A stretch of DNA of 64,000 bases from Burkholderiaceae bacterium (GTDB lineage: Bacteria > Pseudomonadota > Gammaproteobacteria > Burkholderiales > Burkholderiaceae_D): NCBI GenBank assembly GCA_018261755.1, contig JAGTRJ010000002.1, positions 56,507 through 120,506 of the forward strand, given 5' to 3'. Within the stretch, counting starts at the first letter, position 1. The number at the start of each line of letters is the position of its first letter. Below are positions 1-8,625 of the stretch, piece after piece. Both the position numbers and the translations under genes were made by a program. The notes under the pieces were generated by a model. That model did no database searches. It was not told where the DNA came from and worked only from the letters and a program-made list of their open reading frames with translations.

Positions 1-1
1 A

Positions 2-1216
2 AAAATCGATTCCAGCCAACTCAAAGTCGGCATGTATATTCACGATTTGAGCTGCGACTGGCTGTCACATCCGTTCGCGCGCAGCCGCTTCCTGCTGTCG
101 TCCGAGCAGGAAATCCGCAAGATCCTCAACGCCGGCATCCATGACGTGTATATCGACACGGGCAAAGGGCTCGATGTGGCGGATGCGCCGACCGTGGAAG
201 AGGTCGAACGGCAAATCGAACATGAGCTCATCAGCATCGCCCAGCAAAGCCCGCTGATCGTTCCCAAAACTTCGTTTGCCGAAGAGCTCGATCGCGCAAA
301 ATCGATCCGCAATCAGGCCAAGCAGCAGGTGATGGCGATGATGCACGATGCTCGGCTGGGGAAAGCTATCGAACTCGACAAGGTTGAACCTGTCGTACAG
401 GAAATCACCGAATCCATCCTGCGCAATTCCGGCGCGCTCATTGGCCTGCTGCGCATCAAGAGCAGCGATGATTACACCTTTCTGCATTCAGTCAGCGTGT
501 GTGCGCTACTGGTTGCATTCTGCCGTTCAACCGGCATGGATTCGGCGCTCATTCAGCAGGCTGGCATCGGCGGCCTGCTGCATGACACCGGCAAGGCGCT
601 AACACCGGATTATGTGTTGAACAAACCCGGCCGCCTGACCGATGAAGAATTCGACATCATGAAGCGGCACCCGAAGGATGGTTACGACATCCTGGTGAAA
701 ATGCCGGAAATCGGCAACATACCGCTCGATATCACGCTGCACCACCACGAAAGAATGGATGGCAGCGGCTACCCGGACAAACTACCCGGCGATCAAATCA
801 GCACCATGGCACAGATGGCGGCGATTGTTGACGTGTACGATGCCATCACATCCGATCGAGTATATCACAAAGGGATGACGGCCGCTGATGCGCTACGCCG
901 TATCTTTGAATGGAGCAAGCACCATTTCAACCCGCAGCACGTGCACGCCTTCATCCGCTGCGTAGGCATTTATCCGGTTGGCACGCTGGTCCAGATGGAG
1001 TCCGGCCATCTGGCTGTGGTAATGGAGCCGCACGAAAACAACCTGCTGGCCCCCACCATCAAACTGTTCTTCAATACGAAGACCAATAGCTACATCACGC
1101 CCAAAATCGTGGATCTGTCGAAACCACTTGGCGCTGGCGGCGCAGACCGCATCCTCGGTCACGAGGCCGCCGAAAAATGGCAGGTCGAACCGATGCGTTT
1201 TCTCGATTTGGCGTGA
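2..1216 (+). CDS. HD-GYP domain cyclic-di-GMP phosphodiesterase, 5' end outside window
   Basis: Probable phosphodiesterase that hydrolyses the second messenger c-di-GMP in the cytoplasm. The gene enters from the left edge: the ATG at 32 is not the start, because the same frame is open back to base 2 and encodes KIDSSQLKVG, the usual opening of the N-terminal DUF3391 domain. DUF3391 covers about the first 130 residues. The HD-GYP domain follows, with HDTGK near residue 184 (counted from base 32), then HPKDGYDIL and the diagnostic HHERMDGSGYP motif. The metal ligands I can identify are intact, so activity is expected. No membrane segment is visible. A YjfB-like motility gene converges on it from the right. 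Confidence 0.93.
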   Translation, partial: KIDSSQLKVGMYIHDLSCDWLSHPFARSRFLLSSEQEIRKILNAGIHDVYIDTGKGLDVADAPTVEEVERQIEHELISIAQQSPLIVPKTSFAEELDRAKSIRNQAKQQVMAMMHDARLGKAIELDKVEPVVQEITESILRNSGALIGLLRIKSSDDYTFLHSVSVCALLVAFCRSTGMDSALIQQAGIGGLLHDTGKALTPDYVLNKPGRLTDEEFDIMKRHPKDGYDILVKMPEIGNIPLDITLHHHERMDGSGYPDKLPGDQISTMAQMAAIVDVYDAITSDRVYHKGMTAADALRRIFEWSKHHFNPQHVHAFIRCVGIYPVGTLVQMESGHLAVVMEPHENNLLAPTIKLFFNTKTNSYITPKIVDLSKPLGAGGADRILGHEAAEKWQVEPMRFLDLA

Positions 1217-1249
1217 GGCGGCTTCAAACCACCCAGAGCCGTTTGTCCG

Positions 1250-1450
1250 TTACGCGGTCGTATTTACATTCTGACCAAGATGCGCTGGCAGGTTGACCGG
1301 TGAAGGTACAGGCGGCAGCGCCTGCAGCAACGCTTGTGCCGTTGCCTGCTCCGCATCCAGTGCCTTTTTGAGTACCGCAGTTCCAACCGCCTGCTTCACA
1401 CCTGTTTCAGCCATCGTGGTCGCCAGACTGGCAATGCTTGCAGCATCCAT
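1250..1450 (-). CDS. YjfB-like putative motility protein
   Basis: A 66-residue protein resembling the YjfB 'putative motility protein' family, whose members are about 60-70 residues and have no established biochemical role. The features seen are an N-terminal MDAASIASLAT helix, the central segment VGTAVLKKALDAEQATAQAL, and a Pro-rich C-terminal tail (LPPVPSPVNLP). It has no signal peptide or membrane segment. It stands alone and converges on the HD-GYP gene. In other proteobacteria YjfB genes often lie near motility or c-di-GMP genes, which fits this setting. The family call rests on motif memory, not a search. Confidence 0.68.
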   Translation of the reverse strand: MDAASIASLATTMAETGVKQAVGTAVLKKALDAEQATAQALLQALPPVPSPVNLPAHLGQNVNTTA

Positions 1451-1772
1451 GTTTGCCTCCCTTGCTGAGATGGGTACTAATAATCAAAGCATAACAGGTT
1501 TTTCCATTGCATGAAAAACCACGTCCAGGCGTTGAAGGCCGCCTCGAACGGAAAACCATACTCCCCCCCCCTGTATATTTAAACACCCTCAAAATAAATG
1601 GCTCAGGAGGTTATTATTCATACATACCCCCACAAATTTCGCGTCGAACCCACAACCACCAGCGATTCTGATGTCGCCGGAACTGCCTGCGCCTGAATGA
1701 ATATGATAGTCTTCGCTTTTACACTGATGCCGCCGCGTTAGTGCGGCGACCAAATGCAACTGGGGGGAAATC
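1451..1772. other. Intergenic stretch, no gene supported
   Basis: About 320 bases separate the YjfB-like gene (leftward) from a small membrane-protein gene (rightward), so promoters for both should lie here. A C-run at about 1562-1570 sits between 'atact' and 'tgtat', faintly like the hairpin core of the interspersed repeat described elsewhere. I could not align the rest and do not call it a copy. No short reading frame with a ribosome-binding site was convincing. Confidence 0.4.
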
Positions 1773-1970
1773 ATGAATTCGACGAGGGCGAAAGTCTTTC
1801 TGGCATCGCTGGCAATTGGCGCGCTTGTGACGTCGGGCAGTGTCATCTCGTCGGGATTTACCGCCGAGAACATCCGCGAATGGCTGGTCAACGGCCTGTT
1901 CGTCACCGCAATTGTCGGCTTTATCGGAACAAAATTCTTTTCCGACGATCAGCCAACCAAGCGCAAGTAA
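1773..1970 (+). CDS. Small two-helix membrane protein of unknown function
   Basis: A 65-residue protein with a good ribosome-binding site (ggggggaaa, 4-10 bases before the ATG). It has two hydrophobic stretches, about residues 8-30 (VFLASLAIGALVTSG...) and 39-55 (VNGLFVTAIVGFIGTKFF), and a short charged tail (DDQPTKRK), suggesting an inner-membrane protein with two helices. I do not recognise the family. The rhodanese gene starts 6 bases after its stop, so the two are probably cotranscribed and translationally coupled. A role near the periplasmic rhodanese is only an inference from position. Confidence 0.62.
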   Translation: MNSTRAKVFLASLAIGALVTSGSVISSGFTAENIREWLVNGLFVTAIVGFIGTKFFSDDQPTKRK

Positions 1971-1976
1971 CCGCAG

Positions 1977-2333
1977 ATGCAGAAAATCCTGCTGGCCCTG
2001 TTGCTGCTGCTGGTAACATGGCCCGGCCACGCACAGACTGATTTCTGCCGCCAAGCGAAACAATCGGTTCTGATCGATGTACGCACCCCGGAAGAATATG
2101 CGACCGGACATATCGCCGGCGCACTCAACCTCCCGCTGGAACGGTTGGCGGCCGGTATCGGCACCATTGGCGGCTTGAACAGCGACAGCCTGATCCTGGT
2201 GTATTGCCGCACCGGTAACCGCTCGGCACAGACGCGTGCCCTCCTGAGCCGTCGCGGGTATGCGAACGTGACCGACGGCGGCGGCATTTCAACTCTGGCG
2301 TCGCGCCTGCAAGCCTGCAGCGAATCCCGCTGA
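1977..2333 (+). CDS. Secreted single-domain rhodanese (PspE/GlpE-like)
   Basis: A 118-residue protein with an N-terminal signal peptide (hydrophobic LLALLLLLVTWPGHAQ, likely cut after AQ) followed by one rhodanese domain. The domain shows the entry motif LIDVRTPEEYATGHIAGALNLP and the active-site loop YCRTGNRS with the catalytic cysteine. Rhodanese domains move sulfane sulfur from thiosulfate or persulfides to thiols. The export signal suggests a periplasmic role like PspE. The single-domain size fits PspE/GlpE. It follows the small membrane-protein gene by 6 bases and converges on greB, whose stop lies 6 bases beyond its own. Confidence 0.85.
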   Translation: MQKILLALLLLLVTWPGHAQTDFCRQAKQSVLIDVRTPEEYATGHIAGALNLPLERLAAGIGTIGGLNSDSLILVYCRTGNRSAQTRALLSRRGYANVTDGGGISTLASRLQACSESR

Positions 2334-2339
2334 CGGCTG

Positions 2340-2906
2340 TCAACCAGCTGCCGATGATGGCGACGGATAGCAGACTTCCAGAATCTGCAATTCCTCCACG
2401 GCTGCCGGCGTTTTCAGCATCACCGCCTCGCCTTCGCGCGCCTTGGTCAACGCGCGCGCCATCGGCGAAATCCAGCTGATTTTGCCGTTCAACGGATCGA
2501 ATTCATCGATACCGACGATGGTTACGGTCTGCACCTCGCCCGACTCCCGTTCGTAGGTGACGGTGGCACCAAAGAAAATCTGATCGGAACCATGATGCAC
2601 GCTCGGGTCGAACACTTCGGCCGCATCCAGCCGCTTAATCAGGAAACGGATGCGGCGGTCAATTTCGCGCAAGCGCCGTTTGCCATAAATATAATCGCCG
2701 TTTTCCGAACGGTCGCCGTTCGAAGCCGCCCACGACACCACCCGCACCACTTCCGGGCGCTCGGTATCAATCAGGTGCAGCAGTTCATCCTTCAGCCGCT
2801 GATGCCCTGCCGGCGTAATGTAATTTTTCATGCCGGCAGGCAACGCCGGCAGCGCAAACTCTTCGCCGTCGTCGCCCTCGGTCTCTCTGACAAATGCCTT
2901 GTTCAT
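2340..2906 (-). CDS. greB: Transcription elongation factor GreB
   Basis: GreB rescues backtracked RNA polymerase by stimulating cleavage of the nascent RNA through the secondary channel. The 188-residue protein has the N-terminal coiled coil (about residues 30-105) with the tip acidic motif SENGDYIYGKRRLREIDRR, and the C-terminal FKBP-like domain ending GEAVMLKTPAAVEELQILEV. The GKRRLREIDRRIRFL pattern is the GreB rather than the GreA form. The start is the ATG at 2904-2906. The frame is open further upstream, but that sequence has no family similarity. It has about 28 N-terminal residues beyond the E. coli form. Confidence 0.93.
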   Translation of the reverse strand: MNKAFVRETEGDDGEEFALPALPAGMKNYITPAGHQRLKDELLHLIDTERPEVVRVVSWAASNGDRSENGDYIYGKRRLREIDRRIRFLIKRLDAAEVFDPSVHHGSDQIFFGATVTYERESGEVQTVTIVGIDEFDPLNGKISWISPMARALTKAREGEAVMLKTPAAVEELQILEVCYPSPSSAAG

Positions 2907-3178
2907 CCGCGTATTGTAGAGGACGATGGCAATCGCTGCATCCGCCTTGCTGCTTGAGTCGAGATCCGGCATGGCTTGCCAAACCGTTCCGCGCTGTTGT
3001 AGTATGCGCCGGGAGTACGGTTGAGAATCGATCCGTTTTGCACGGCAGGATTTCCGTGGCACTTTTCTTGCGAGAGCCAAAACATCAAACTGCGGCCATA
3101 ATCGGCCGCACTTCAGGTTTTGTTTTTGCAGCTTGATTGGATAGTATTCAATTACCACCGAAAGGAAGAACCGGCAGA

Positions 3179-3754
3179 ATGAATTTCAAACGGCGCGGAA
3201 AATTTCACCAGCTAGTCGCCAGCGTGTGCATTGCAGCCACGTTGCTGTGCGGCAGCAGTCCTGCATGGAGCGCGGAAGAAGCCGATTCGCCATCTGCGCT
3301 GGATGAAATGTTCCAGCGCTTCAGCAACGGCACCTCCGATCTGGTAATGCAGGCAATGGGGTTCCTCGGCATCAACTACCGGTTCGGCGGCAATACTGTC
3401 GAAAGCGGTCTGGATTGCAGCGGCTTCGTGCGTCTGGTTTTCAAGGAAGCATGGGGCTCCAACCTGCCGCGTACTTCGGCCGAAATCAGCCGTGTTGGCA
3501 AACCCATTGATGCCAAGGATCTGCAACCGGGCGATCTGGTGTTCTATAACACCCTCAGGCGCGGCTTTTCGCATGTCGGCATCTATCTGGGCGACAACAA
3601 ATTCATCCATTCCCCATCCGCCGGCGGCAAGGTCAGGGTTGAAAGCATGACGATGGATTACTGGCGCAAGCGTTTCAACGGCGCACGCCGCGTCGAAAGC
3701 CCAAACAAGGTAGTGGCGCCTGCGCCTGCACCGGCAAATACCGAAATTCTGTAA
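3179..3754 (+). CDS. Secreted NlpC/P60 family cell-wall hydrolase
   Basis: Probable peptidoglycan endopeptidase acting in the periplasm on stem peptides. The 191-residue protein has a signal peptide (residues about 12-33, ending SPAWSAEEA), then an NlpC/P60 domain with catalytic Cys in LDCSGFVRLVF, catalytic His in FSHVGIYLG and a following FIHSPS segment. The tail is Pro/Ala-rich. The start chosen is the ATG at 3179, preceded by aaggaag at good spacing; a TTG 14 codons upstream keeps the frame but lacks a site. It is divergent from greB and ends at a strong intrinsic terminator. Confidence 0.9.
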   Translation: MNFKRRGKFHQLVASVCIAATLLCGSSPAWSAEEADSPSALDEMFQRFSNGTSDLVMQAMGFLGINYRFGGNTVESGLDCSGFVRLVFKEAWGSNLPRTSAEISRVGKPIDAKDLQPGDLVFYNTLRRGFSHVGIYLGDNKFIHSPSAGGKVRVESMTMDYWRKRFNGARRVESPNKVVAPAPAPANTEIL

Positions 3755-3771
3755 GCGTCTTCGCTCGCAGT

Positions 3772-3802
3772 AAAAACGGAACCAGTGCGGTTCCGTTTTT
3801 TT
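3772..3802 (+). terminator. Intrinsic terminator after the NlpC/P60 gene
   Basis: A perfect 12-bp inverted repeat: aaaaacggaacc pairs with ggttccgttttt around the loop agtgc, followed by a T-run. It lies 18 bases past the stop. The A-run on the left arm means it could also work for leftward transcripts. Confidence 0.9.
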
Positions 3803-3924
3803 ATGCTCGCGATTCCCGCCAGAGATATGCGTAAGGTGGCGACCAGGCGCCTGGTCGGCGCCAGCAAGCCGTCCCGCGCGCCGTCGTCAAGCAAATGCCG
3901 GCCGCAAAAGAATCGACCGCAGAT

Positions 3925-3960
3925 AAAAAAACCGACCTCGATTCGAAGGCCGGTTTTTTT
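3925..3960 (-). terminator. Intrinsic terminator after ssb
   Basis: Read leftward, the arms aaccggcct and aggtcggtt (one G-T pair) enclose a short loop and end in a T-run. It lies 22 bases past the ssb stop. A-runs and T-runs on both sides make it a probable two-way terminator facing the one at 3772. Confidence 0.85.
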
Positions 3961-3981
3961 GCTCTCCGACGCCGAAGCGCC

Positions 3982-4467
3982 TCAGAACGGAATATCGTCG
4001 TCGATATCCGACAGGTTCGACGACGGACGCTGCGCCGGACGGCCGCCAGCCCCACCAGCCCCACCTCCTCCGCCCGCATTCTGGCGTGCCGGCGGGCGAC
4101 TGTAGCCCTCATCCATCGGTTCGCCAGCCCCTTGCCGGCTGCCGAGCATTTGCATCGTATCCGCAATAATTTCGGTCGCGTAGCGCTCGACGCCATCCTT
4201 GTCGGTATATTTGCGCGTGCGCAACCTGCCTTCGATATACACCTGCGAACCCTTTTTCAGGTACTGGCCGGCAATTTCCGCCAGCTTGCCAAAGAAGGTC
4301 ACGCGGTGCCATTCGGTCGCTTCCTTCTGCTCGCCGGTCGCCTTGTCCTTCCAACGATCCGAGGTTGCGACCGCGATGTTGGCAATCGCCTCGCCGCCGG
4401 TGGTATAGCGGGTTTCCGGGTCGCGCCCGAGATTGCCGACGATGATGACCTTGTTGATCGATGCCAT
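3982..4467 (-). CDS. ssb: Single-stranded DNA-binding protein
   Basis: SSB coats single-stranded DNA in replication, recombination and repair and recruits partners through its acidic tip. The 161-residue protein has the OB-fold (residues 1-110: [20 protein letters not shown], then [13 protein letters not shown] and [16 protein letters not shown]), a Gly/Pro-rich linker (GGGGGAGGAGG), and the conserved partner-binding tip DIDDDIPF. The start at 4467 matches the family and has AGGAGA just upstream. The frame continues past this point but without family similarity. An interspersed repeat lies about 170 bases upstream, between ssb and the divergent MEMO gene. Confidence 0.97.
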   Translation of the reverse strand: MASINKVIIVGNLGRDPETRYTTGGEAIANIAVATSDRWKDKATGEQKEATEWHRVTFFGKLAEIAGQYLKKGSQVYIEGRLRTRKYTDKDGVERYATEIIADTMQMLGSRQGAGEPMDEGYSRPPARQNAGGGGGAGGAGGRPAQRPSSNLSDIDDDIPF

Positions 4468-4634
4468 ATGCTCTCCTGTTAACCGGCCGTGGCGCAAATG
4501 GCCACCGCGCATCAAATTTTCGTGTAATGAGCGATTATATGTTATCGCCGCAACGGCAGATACCGCCAAACCACTTTTGTCTGCAACGCCGCCACAACGC
4601 CAAAAATTACCAGAATGGCAATTTCGCTCCATCA

Positions 4635-4755
4635 GGCAAAAATAACTGACCAAAATGAATACTCGGTCAGTAAGGCCAAAAAATATACTCCATCCAGTAT
4701 CCAAAAACAGCCAGCAAAAATGTGGCCCGGCATCATGTTTTGGCTATATACCCCA
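4635..4755 (-). repeat. Interspersed ~120-bp repeat, copy A (inverted)
   Basis: On the minus strand it reads ggggtatatagcc ... ccgggccac ... gctggctgttttt, then the palindrome ATACT-ggatgg-AGTAT with a T-run, then the palindrome ACTGACC ... GGTCAGT and ttattttt. The order and spacing match the copies at 21586, 41411 and 48257. It fills the divergent gap between ssb and the MEMO gene and could carry promoter or operator activity for either. It also provides a false GTG start (4722) in frame with the MEMO gene. Confidence 0.88.
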
Positions 4756-4931
4756 CCATTTTCACTTTCAATACGCAAACCGTGGCGCAGCAAGCCAGCC
4801 GCAGCACGCCTGAGCGTGTGTGCCATGCAGGCGATTGTCTGACGATTCACAAAGCTTTCTCATTCCACATGCCTTTAAAATCCGGCCATTCACACCGATA
4901 TAAGGCCTTGACCAAACACCTGGGAAGCCGC

Positions 4932-5735
4932 GTGCACAATATCCGCCCACCCGCTGTTGCCGGAACCTTTTATCCAGCGCAACCCGCCACGTTGGCCAAC
5001 GACGTGCGCGCGATGCTGGCTGCTGCCCGTCCGACTGTGGTCGCTGGGCCGAAAGCACTGATTGTGCCTCACGCCGGCTACATTTATTCCGGCGCCACGG
5101 CCGCCGCCGCTTATGCCAGTATGGCGAAATACGCGGCCACGATTACTCGCGTCATCCTGCTCGGCCCGGCGCACCGGGTCGCGATACGCGGACTGGCGCT
5201 GCCGGGCGCAAACGCCTTCGCCACGCCGCTGGGCACGATCGAACTCGACCGCGAAGCCATCGCCAGCCTGGCCGACCTGCCGCAGGTTGGCATCAGCGCG
5301 GCAACCCATGCAGCCGAACATTCGCTCGAAGTGCAATTGCCGTTTCTGCAAAGCATCCTGGGTGAATTCAAATTGCTGCCGCTGGCGGTGGGCAATGCCA
5401 GCGCCGACGAAGTGGCCGAGGTACTCGACCGGTTGTGGGGCGGCGATGAAACGCTGATTGTCATCAGTTCCGATCTGTCGCATTTTCTGGCTTACGATCA
5501 GGCGACCGCCATCGACCGCGCAACGGCGGAAAACATCCTGTCGCTGCAGCCGCTGCAGGATTATCAGCAAGCCTGCGGCGCAATCCCTATCAACGGCCTG
5601 CTGCTGGCAGCAAAACGCCATCATCTTCGCCCGCAGCTGATTGCGCAGTGCAATTCGGGCGACACTGCTGGCGACCGCCAACGCGTGGTCGGCTATGCGT
5701 CGTTCGCCTTTTTCGAGGAACCCGGCAATGGATGA
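4932..5735 (+). CDS. amrB: MEMO-like protein of the AmmeMemoRadiSam system
   Basis: A MEMO-family protein (fold related to ring-opening dioxygenases), first gene of an AmmeMemoRadiSam set; the reaction is unknown. It opens with the family signature RPPAVAGTFYP and continues with PHAGYIYSGATAA (putative metal His), LLGPAHRVAI, AAEHSLEVQLPFLQ and ISSDLSHFLAYDQA. I place the start at the GTG at 4932 (HNIRPPAVAG), which gives 267 residues, normal for the family, with gggaag a few bases upstream. The frame is open to 4722, but that extension is encoded by the interspersed repeat and unrelated sequence. An in-frame ATG at 4869 is the alternative. The next gene overlaps its stop by 8 bases. Confidence 0.9.
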   Translation: MHNIRPPAVAGTFYPAQPATLANDVRAMLAAARPTVVAGPKALIVPHAGYIYSGATAAAAYASMAKYAATITRVILLGPAHRVAIRGLALPGANAFATPLGTIELDREAIASLADLPQVGISAATHAAEHSLEVQLPFLQSILGEFKLLPLAVGNASADEVAEVLDRLWGGDETLIVISSDLSHFLAYDQATAIDRATAENILSLQPLQDYQQACGAIPINGLLLAAKRHHLRPQLIAQCNSGDTAGDRQRVVGYASFAFFEEPGNG

Positions 5736-6315
5736 TGACACTGAAGATCGCGGCCGGATACTGTTGCCGATAGCACGCTCGTCGATCTCGGCCGCGCTGG
5801 GCCAGCCAGCGGATGCCGATGAATCCGCCCCATGGCTGACTGAACCGGGCGCGTGCTTCGTCACGCTCAGGAAAAACCAGCAACTGCGCGGTTGCATCGG
5901 TACACTTGAAGCCTACCGTCCGCTACTGCTCGACGTGAAGGCCAACGCACAGGCAGCCGCATTGCGCGACCCGCGCTTTTCGCCATTGAAGCAGGCCGAA
6001 TTCAGCCAGATCCAGATCGAAGTGTCACTGCTGACACCGAAAGAACCGCTGCAATTCACCAGCGAAGCGCACGCGCTGGAACAATTGCAGCCCGAAGTCG
6101 ACGGCGTGATCATCGAATATGGCCGCCATCGCAGCACCTTCCTGCCGCAAGTGTGGGAACAACTGCCATCCGCTGCGGAATTCATGAAGCATCTGAAACA
6201 GAAAGCAGGCTTGCCAGGCGATTTCTGGTCGGAAGAGCTTGCCATCTACCGCTACCGCGTCAGCAAATGGGCCGAGAAATATGACGCAAAATGTGACGAA
6301 AGAGGGAAGGAATAG
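5728..6315 (+). CDS. amrA: AMMECR1-domain protein of the AmmeMemoRadiSam system
   Basis: A 195-residue AMMECR1-domain protein. The domain signature CFVTLRKNQQLRGCIGTLE (about residues 48-66) is present, followed by AAALRDPRFSPL and VSLLTPKEPL, as in the family. The C-terminal half (FLPQVWEQLPSAAEFMKHLKQKAGL) is also typical. It is cytoplasmic, and its molecular function is unknown in any organism I know of. The ATG at 5728 overlaps the end of the MEMO gene, which implies translational coupling, and the radical SAM gene starts 3 bases after its stop. Confidence 0.92.
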   Translation: MDDDTEDRGRILLPIARSSISAALGQPADADESAPWLTEPGACFVTLRKNQQLRGCIGTLEAYRPLLLDVKANAQAAALRDPRFSPLKQAEFSQIQIEVSLLTPKEPLQFTSEAHALEQLQPEVDGVIIEYGRHRSTFLPQVWEQLPSAAEFMKHLKQKAGLPGDFWSEELAIYRYRVSKWAEKYDAKCDERGKE

Positions 6316-6318
6316 CCG

Positions 6319-7413
6319 ATGGAAAACGCACCTTACCCGGCAAGATACTGGCACTGGGCCGACGATGGCCGGATGCAGTGCGACCTGTGTCCGCGCGACT
6401 GCAAGCTCAATGATGGCCAGCGCGGCGCCTGCTTCGTGCGAATGCGTTCCGGCGAACAGATGCTCCTGACCACTTACGGCCGATCATCCGGCTTTTGCAT
6501 CGACCCGATTGAAAAGAAACCGCTGAACCAGTTCTATCCCGGCTCCAGCATCCTGTCGTTCGGCACCACCGGCTGCAATCTGGCCTGCAAGTTCTGCCAG
6601 AACTGGGATATCAGCAAATCGAAAGACATGGATCGGCTGCTGGATGAAGCATCGCCCGAAGCCGTGGCGCAGGCGGCCAGACGGCACAATTGCAAAAGCG
6701 TGGCCTTCACTTACAACGACCCGGTGATCTTCGCCGAATACGCGATGGACGTGGCCGATGCCTGCCATGCGCTCGGCATCAGGACGGTCGCGGTCACCGC
6801 CGGCTACATGCATGAGCAATCACGGCGCGATTTCTACGCCAAAATGGATGCCGCCAACATCGATCTGAAAGCCTTCAGCGAGGATTTCTATTTCAAGCTC
6901 ACCGGCGCGCACCTGCAGCCGGTGCTCGATACGCTGAAATACGTCAAGCATGAAACGGATGTGTGGCTGGAAATCACCACGCTGCTGATTCCCGGCAAGA
7001 ACGATTCAGACGAGGAACTGGCCGCACTTTCCGAATGGATACGCACTGAACTGGGGCCGGATGTGCCGCTGCATTTCTCGGCCTTCCGTCCGGATTACCG
7101 CATGGCCGACGTGCCACCGACGCCAACGGCAACGTTGGTGCGCGCCAGAAACATCGCGCAGCAAGCCGGACTGCATTACGTCTACACCGGTAACGTGCGC
7201 CACCAGGACGGCGACACCACCTTCTGCCCGCAATGCCATGCGCCGCTGATTGTTCGCGACTGGTTCCAGATCAACCGTTATCGCCTTGCGCCCGAAGGCA
7301 AATGCCCGGATTGCGGCGCGCAGCTCGCTGGCCGCTATGACGACAAGCCGGATGAATTCGGTCGCAAACGCATTCCCGTTGCCATCAATGCCGGCATCGA
7401 CTGGGTGCGCTGA
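6319..7413 (+). CDS. amrS: Radical SAM enzyme of the AmmeMemoRadiSam system
   Basis: A 364-residue radical SAM protein. The 4Fe-4S motif is CNLACKFCQNWDISK (about residues 89-103), preceded by an N-terminal cysteine cluster CDLCPRDCKLNDGQRGAC and followed at the C-terminus by a zinc-ribbon-like pair, CPQCHAPL and CPDCGAQLAGR. These match the AmmeMemoRadiSam radical SAM family (AmrS), which is related to pyruvate-formate-lyase activating enzymes. The substrate is unknown. Three bases separate it from the AMMECR1 gene, so the three genes form one operon. pdxH converges from the right with a 9-base gap. Confidence 0.93.
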   Translation: MENAPYPARYWHWADDGRMQCDLCPRDCKLNDGQRGACFVRMRSGEQMLLTTYGRSSGFCIDPIEKKPLNQFYPGSSILSFGTTGCNLACKFCQNWDISKSKDMDRLLDEASPEAVAQAARRHNCKSVAFTYNDPVIFAEYAMDVADACHALGIRTVAVTAGYMHEQSRRDFYAKMDAANIDLKAFSEDFYFKLTGAHLQPVLDTLKYVKHETDVWLEITTLLIPGKNDSDEELAALSEWIRTELGPDVPLHFSAFRPDYRMADVPPTPTATLVRARNIAQQAGLHYVYTGNVRHQDGDTTFCPQCHAPLIVRDWFQINRYRLAPEGKCPDCGAQLAGRYDDKPDEFGRKRIPVAINAGIDWVR

Positions 7414-7422
7414 AACAGGAAA

Positions 7423-8061
7423 TCAGGGGAACAGCCGCGAAATTTTCCAAGTTCCGTCCGGCTGCAGCGCGTAGGCGATGCGGTCGTGCAGCCGCGATGG
7501 CCTGCCCTGCCAGAACTCGACCAGATCGGGGATGACCACATACCCGCCCCAATGCGGTGGTCGTGGCGGATTCAGCGCGAATTTGGCCGCGAACTTCGCC
7601 GCCCGCGCGACCAGCGTGGTGCGGCCTGGAAGTTCCTTGCTCTGCTCGGAGGCCCAGGCGCCAATGCGCGACTCCAGCGGCCGCGAAGCGAAATATTCGT
7701 CGCTTTCCGCATCCGGCAATTTCTCGACCCGTCCCTCGATGCGCACCTGCCGTTCAAGTTCAATCCAGTAGAAAACCAGCGCCGCGCGCGGGTTGTCCTC
7801 AAGGTCGTGCCCCTTGTGGCTGTCGTAATTGGTGAAAAACACGAAACCGCGTTCATCCACCCCTTTGATCAGCACTACGCGCGCCGACGGCTTGCCCTCG
7901 GCATCGACCGTGGCCAGCGTCATCGCATTCGGTTCTGGCAATTCGGCATCGAGTGCTTCATTCATCCAGGTCTTGAACTGGACGATCGGGTCGGGATCCA
8001 CCGCTGATTGGCTCAGCGATTCCCGGGCGTAGTTCTTGCGCAAATCCGCGAGCGATTTCAT
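7423..8061 (-). CDS. pdxH: Pyridoxamine 5'-phosphate oxidase
   Basis: FMN-dependent oxidase that makes pyridoxal 5'-phosphate from pyridoxine or pyridoxamine phosphate, the last step of vitamin B6 synthesis and salvage. It has 212 residues, normal for the family. Landmarks are [22 protein letters not shown] (FMN site), [38 protein letters not shown] and the C-terminal signature [16 protein letters not shown]. It is a single gene, convergent with amrS. Confidence 0.96.
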   Translation of the reverse strand: MKSLADLRKNYARESLSQSAVDPDPIVQFKTWMNEALDAELPEPNAMTLATVDAEGKPSARVVLIKGVDERGFVFFTNYDSHKGHDLEDNPRAALVFYWIELERQVRIEGRVEKLPDAESDEYFASRPLESRIGAWASEQSKELPGRTTLVARAAKFAAKFALNPPRPPHWGGYVVIPDLVEFWQGRPSRLHDRIAYALQPDGTWKISRLFP

Positions 8062-8625
8062 GGTATGAAGTGTGGAAGTTCAGGTATGCAACCAGAGTAT
8101 ATCGGAAGCGCGGCGGCATATGAAACCTGATGCTGCGCGAAAACGCAGGGAATCCTGTTCGCCACGGGCAAACTGTTGCGCCCGGTCCGGCAATTGGCGT
8201 CGCGCTATTGCCAGCCATTTCGCCCGGTGCTAAAGTGCCGGCATTCCTTTTTCAGGTTTCAACAATATGGACAGTTCCGGCAGTCGATCTTGTATCGAAA
8301 ATACTCCGGCAAGGTAGTCCGCGTCTTCCGCAGCACCTTGCCATTTGGCGGGGTGCGGCATCTCCGGGCGGTTTGTGCCCGTCGTTTCTGTGTCCTCATT
8401 TGAATCACATCGCGTCATCCGGCTGACATATTTGGCCGGTAGACTGCGCGGCGGCTGTTTGTCAGCCGAAAAATGTTGACATGAATCACAAGCAAGAAAA
8501 ATTCGCATTCCCCGGCCTTTGCACCGCAAAAACAGCGTTTGCATCGCGCAAGCTGGCGCTGGAAGATAGCGTATCCGCTCTGCGTCTTTCATCCGCCTCC
8601 ATCATCCCCCGCAAAGGAAGCAGCC
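8062..8625. other. Intergenic stretch upstream of the ABC transporter genes
   Basis: About 560 bases between pdxH (leftward) and the ABC permease gene (rightward). Several reading frames of 75-120 codons cross it on both strands, but none shows a recognisable protein, a clear ribosome-binding site or sensible codon use, so I call none. It should contain the pdxH promoter and the promoter of the ABC pair. No hairpin or repeat was conspicuous. Confidence 0.4.

Noticed and set aside
4635..4755. Repeat copies as MITEs of a known insertion sequence
   Set aside because: No terminal inverted repeats and no target duplications are seen at any of the four copies.
8230..8592. A 120-codon frame on the minus strand between pdxH and the ABC permease gene
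   Set aside because: No family resemblance, no ribosome-binding site, irregular codon use.
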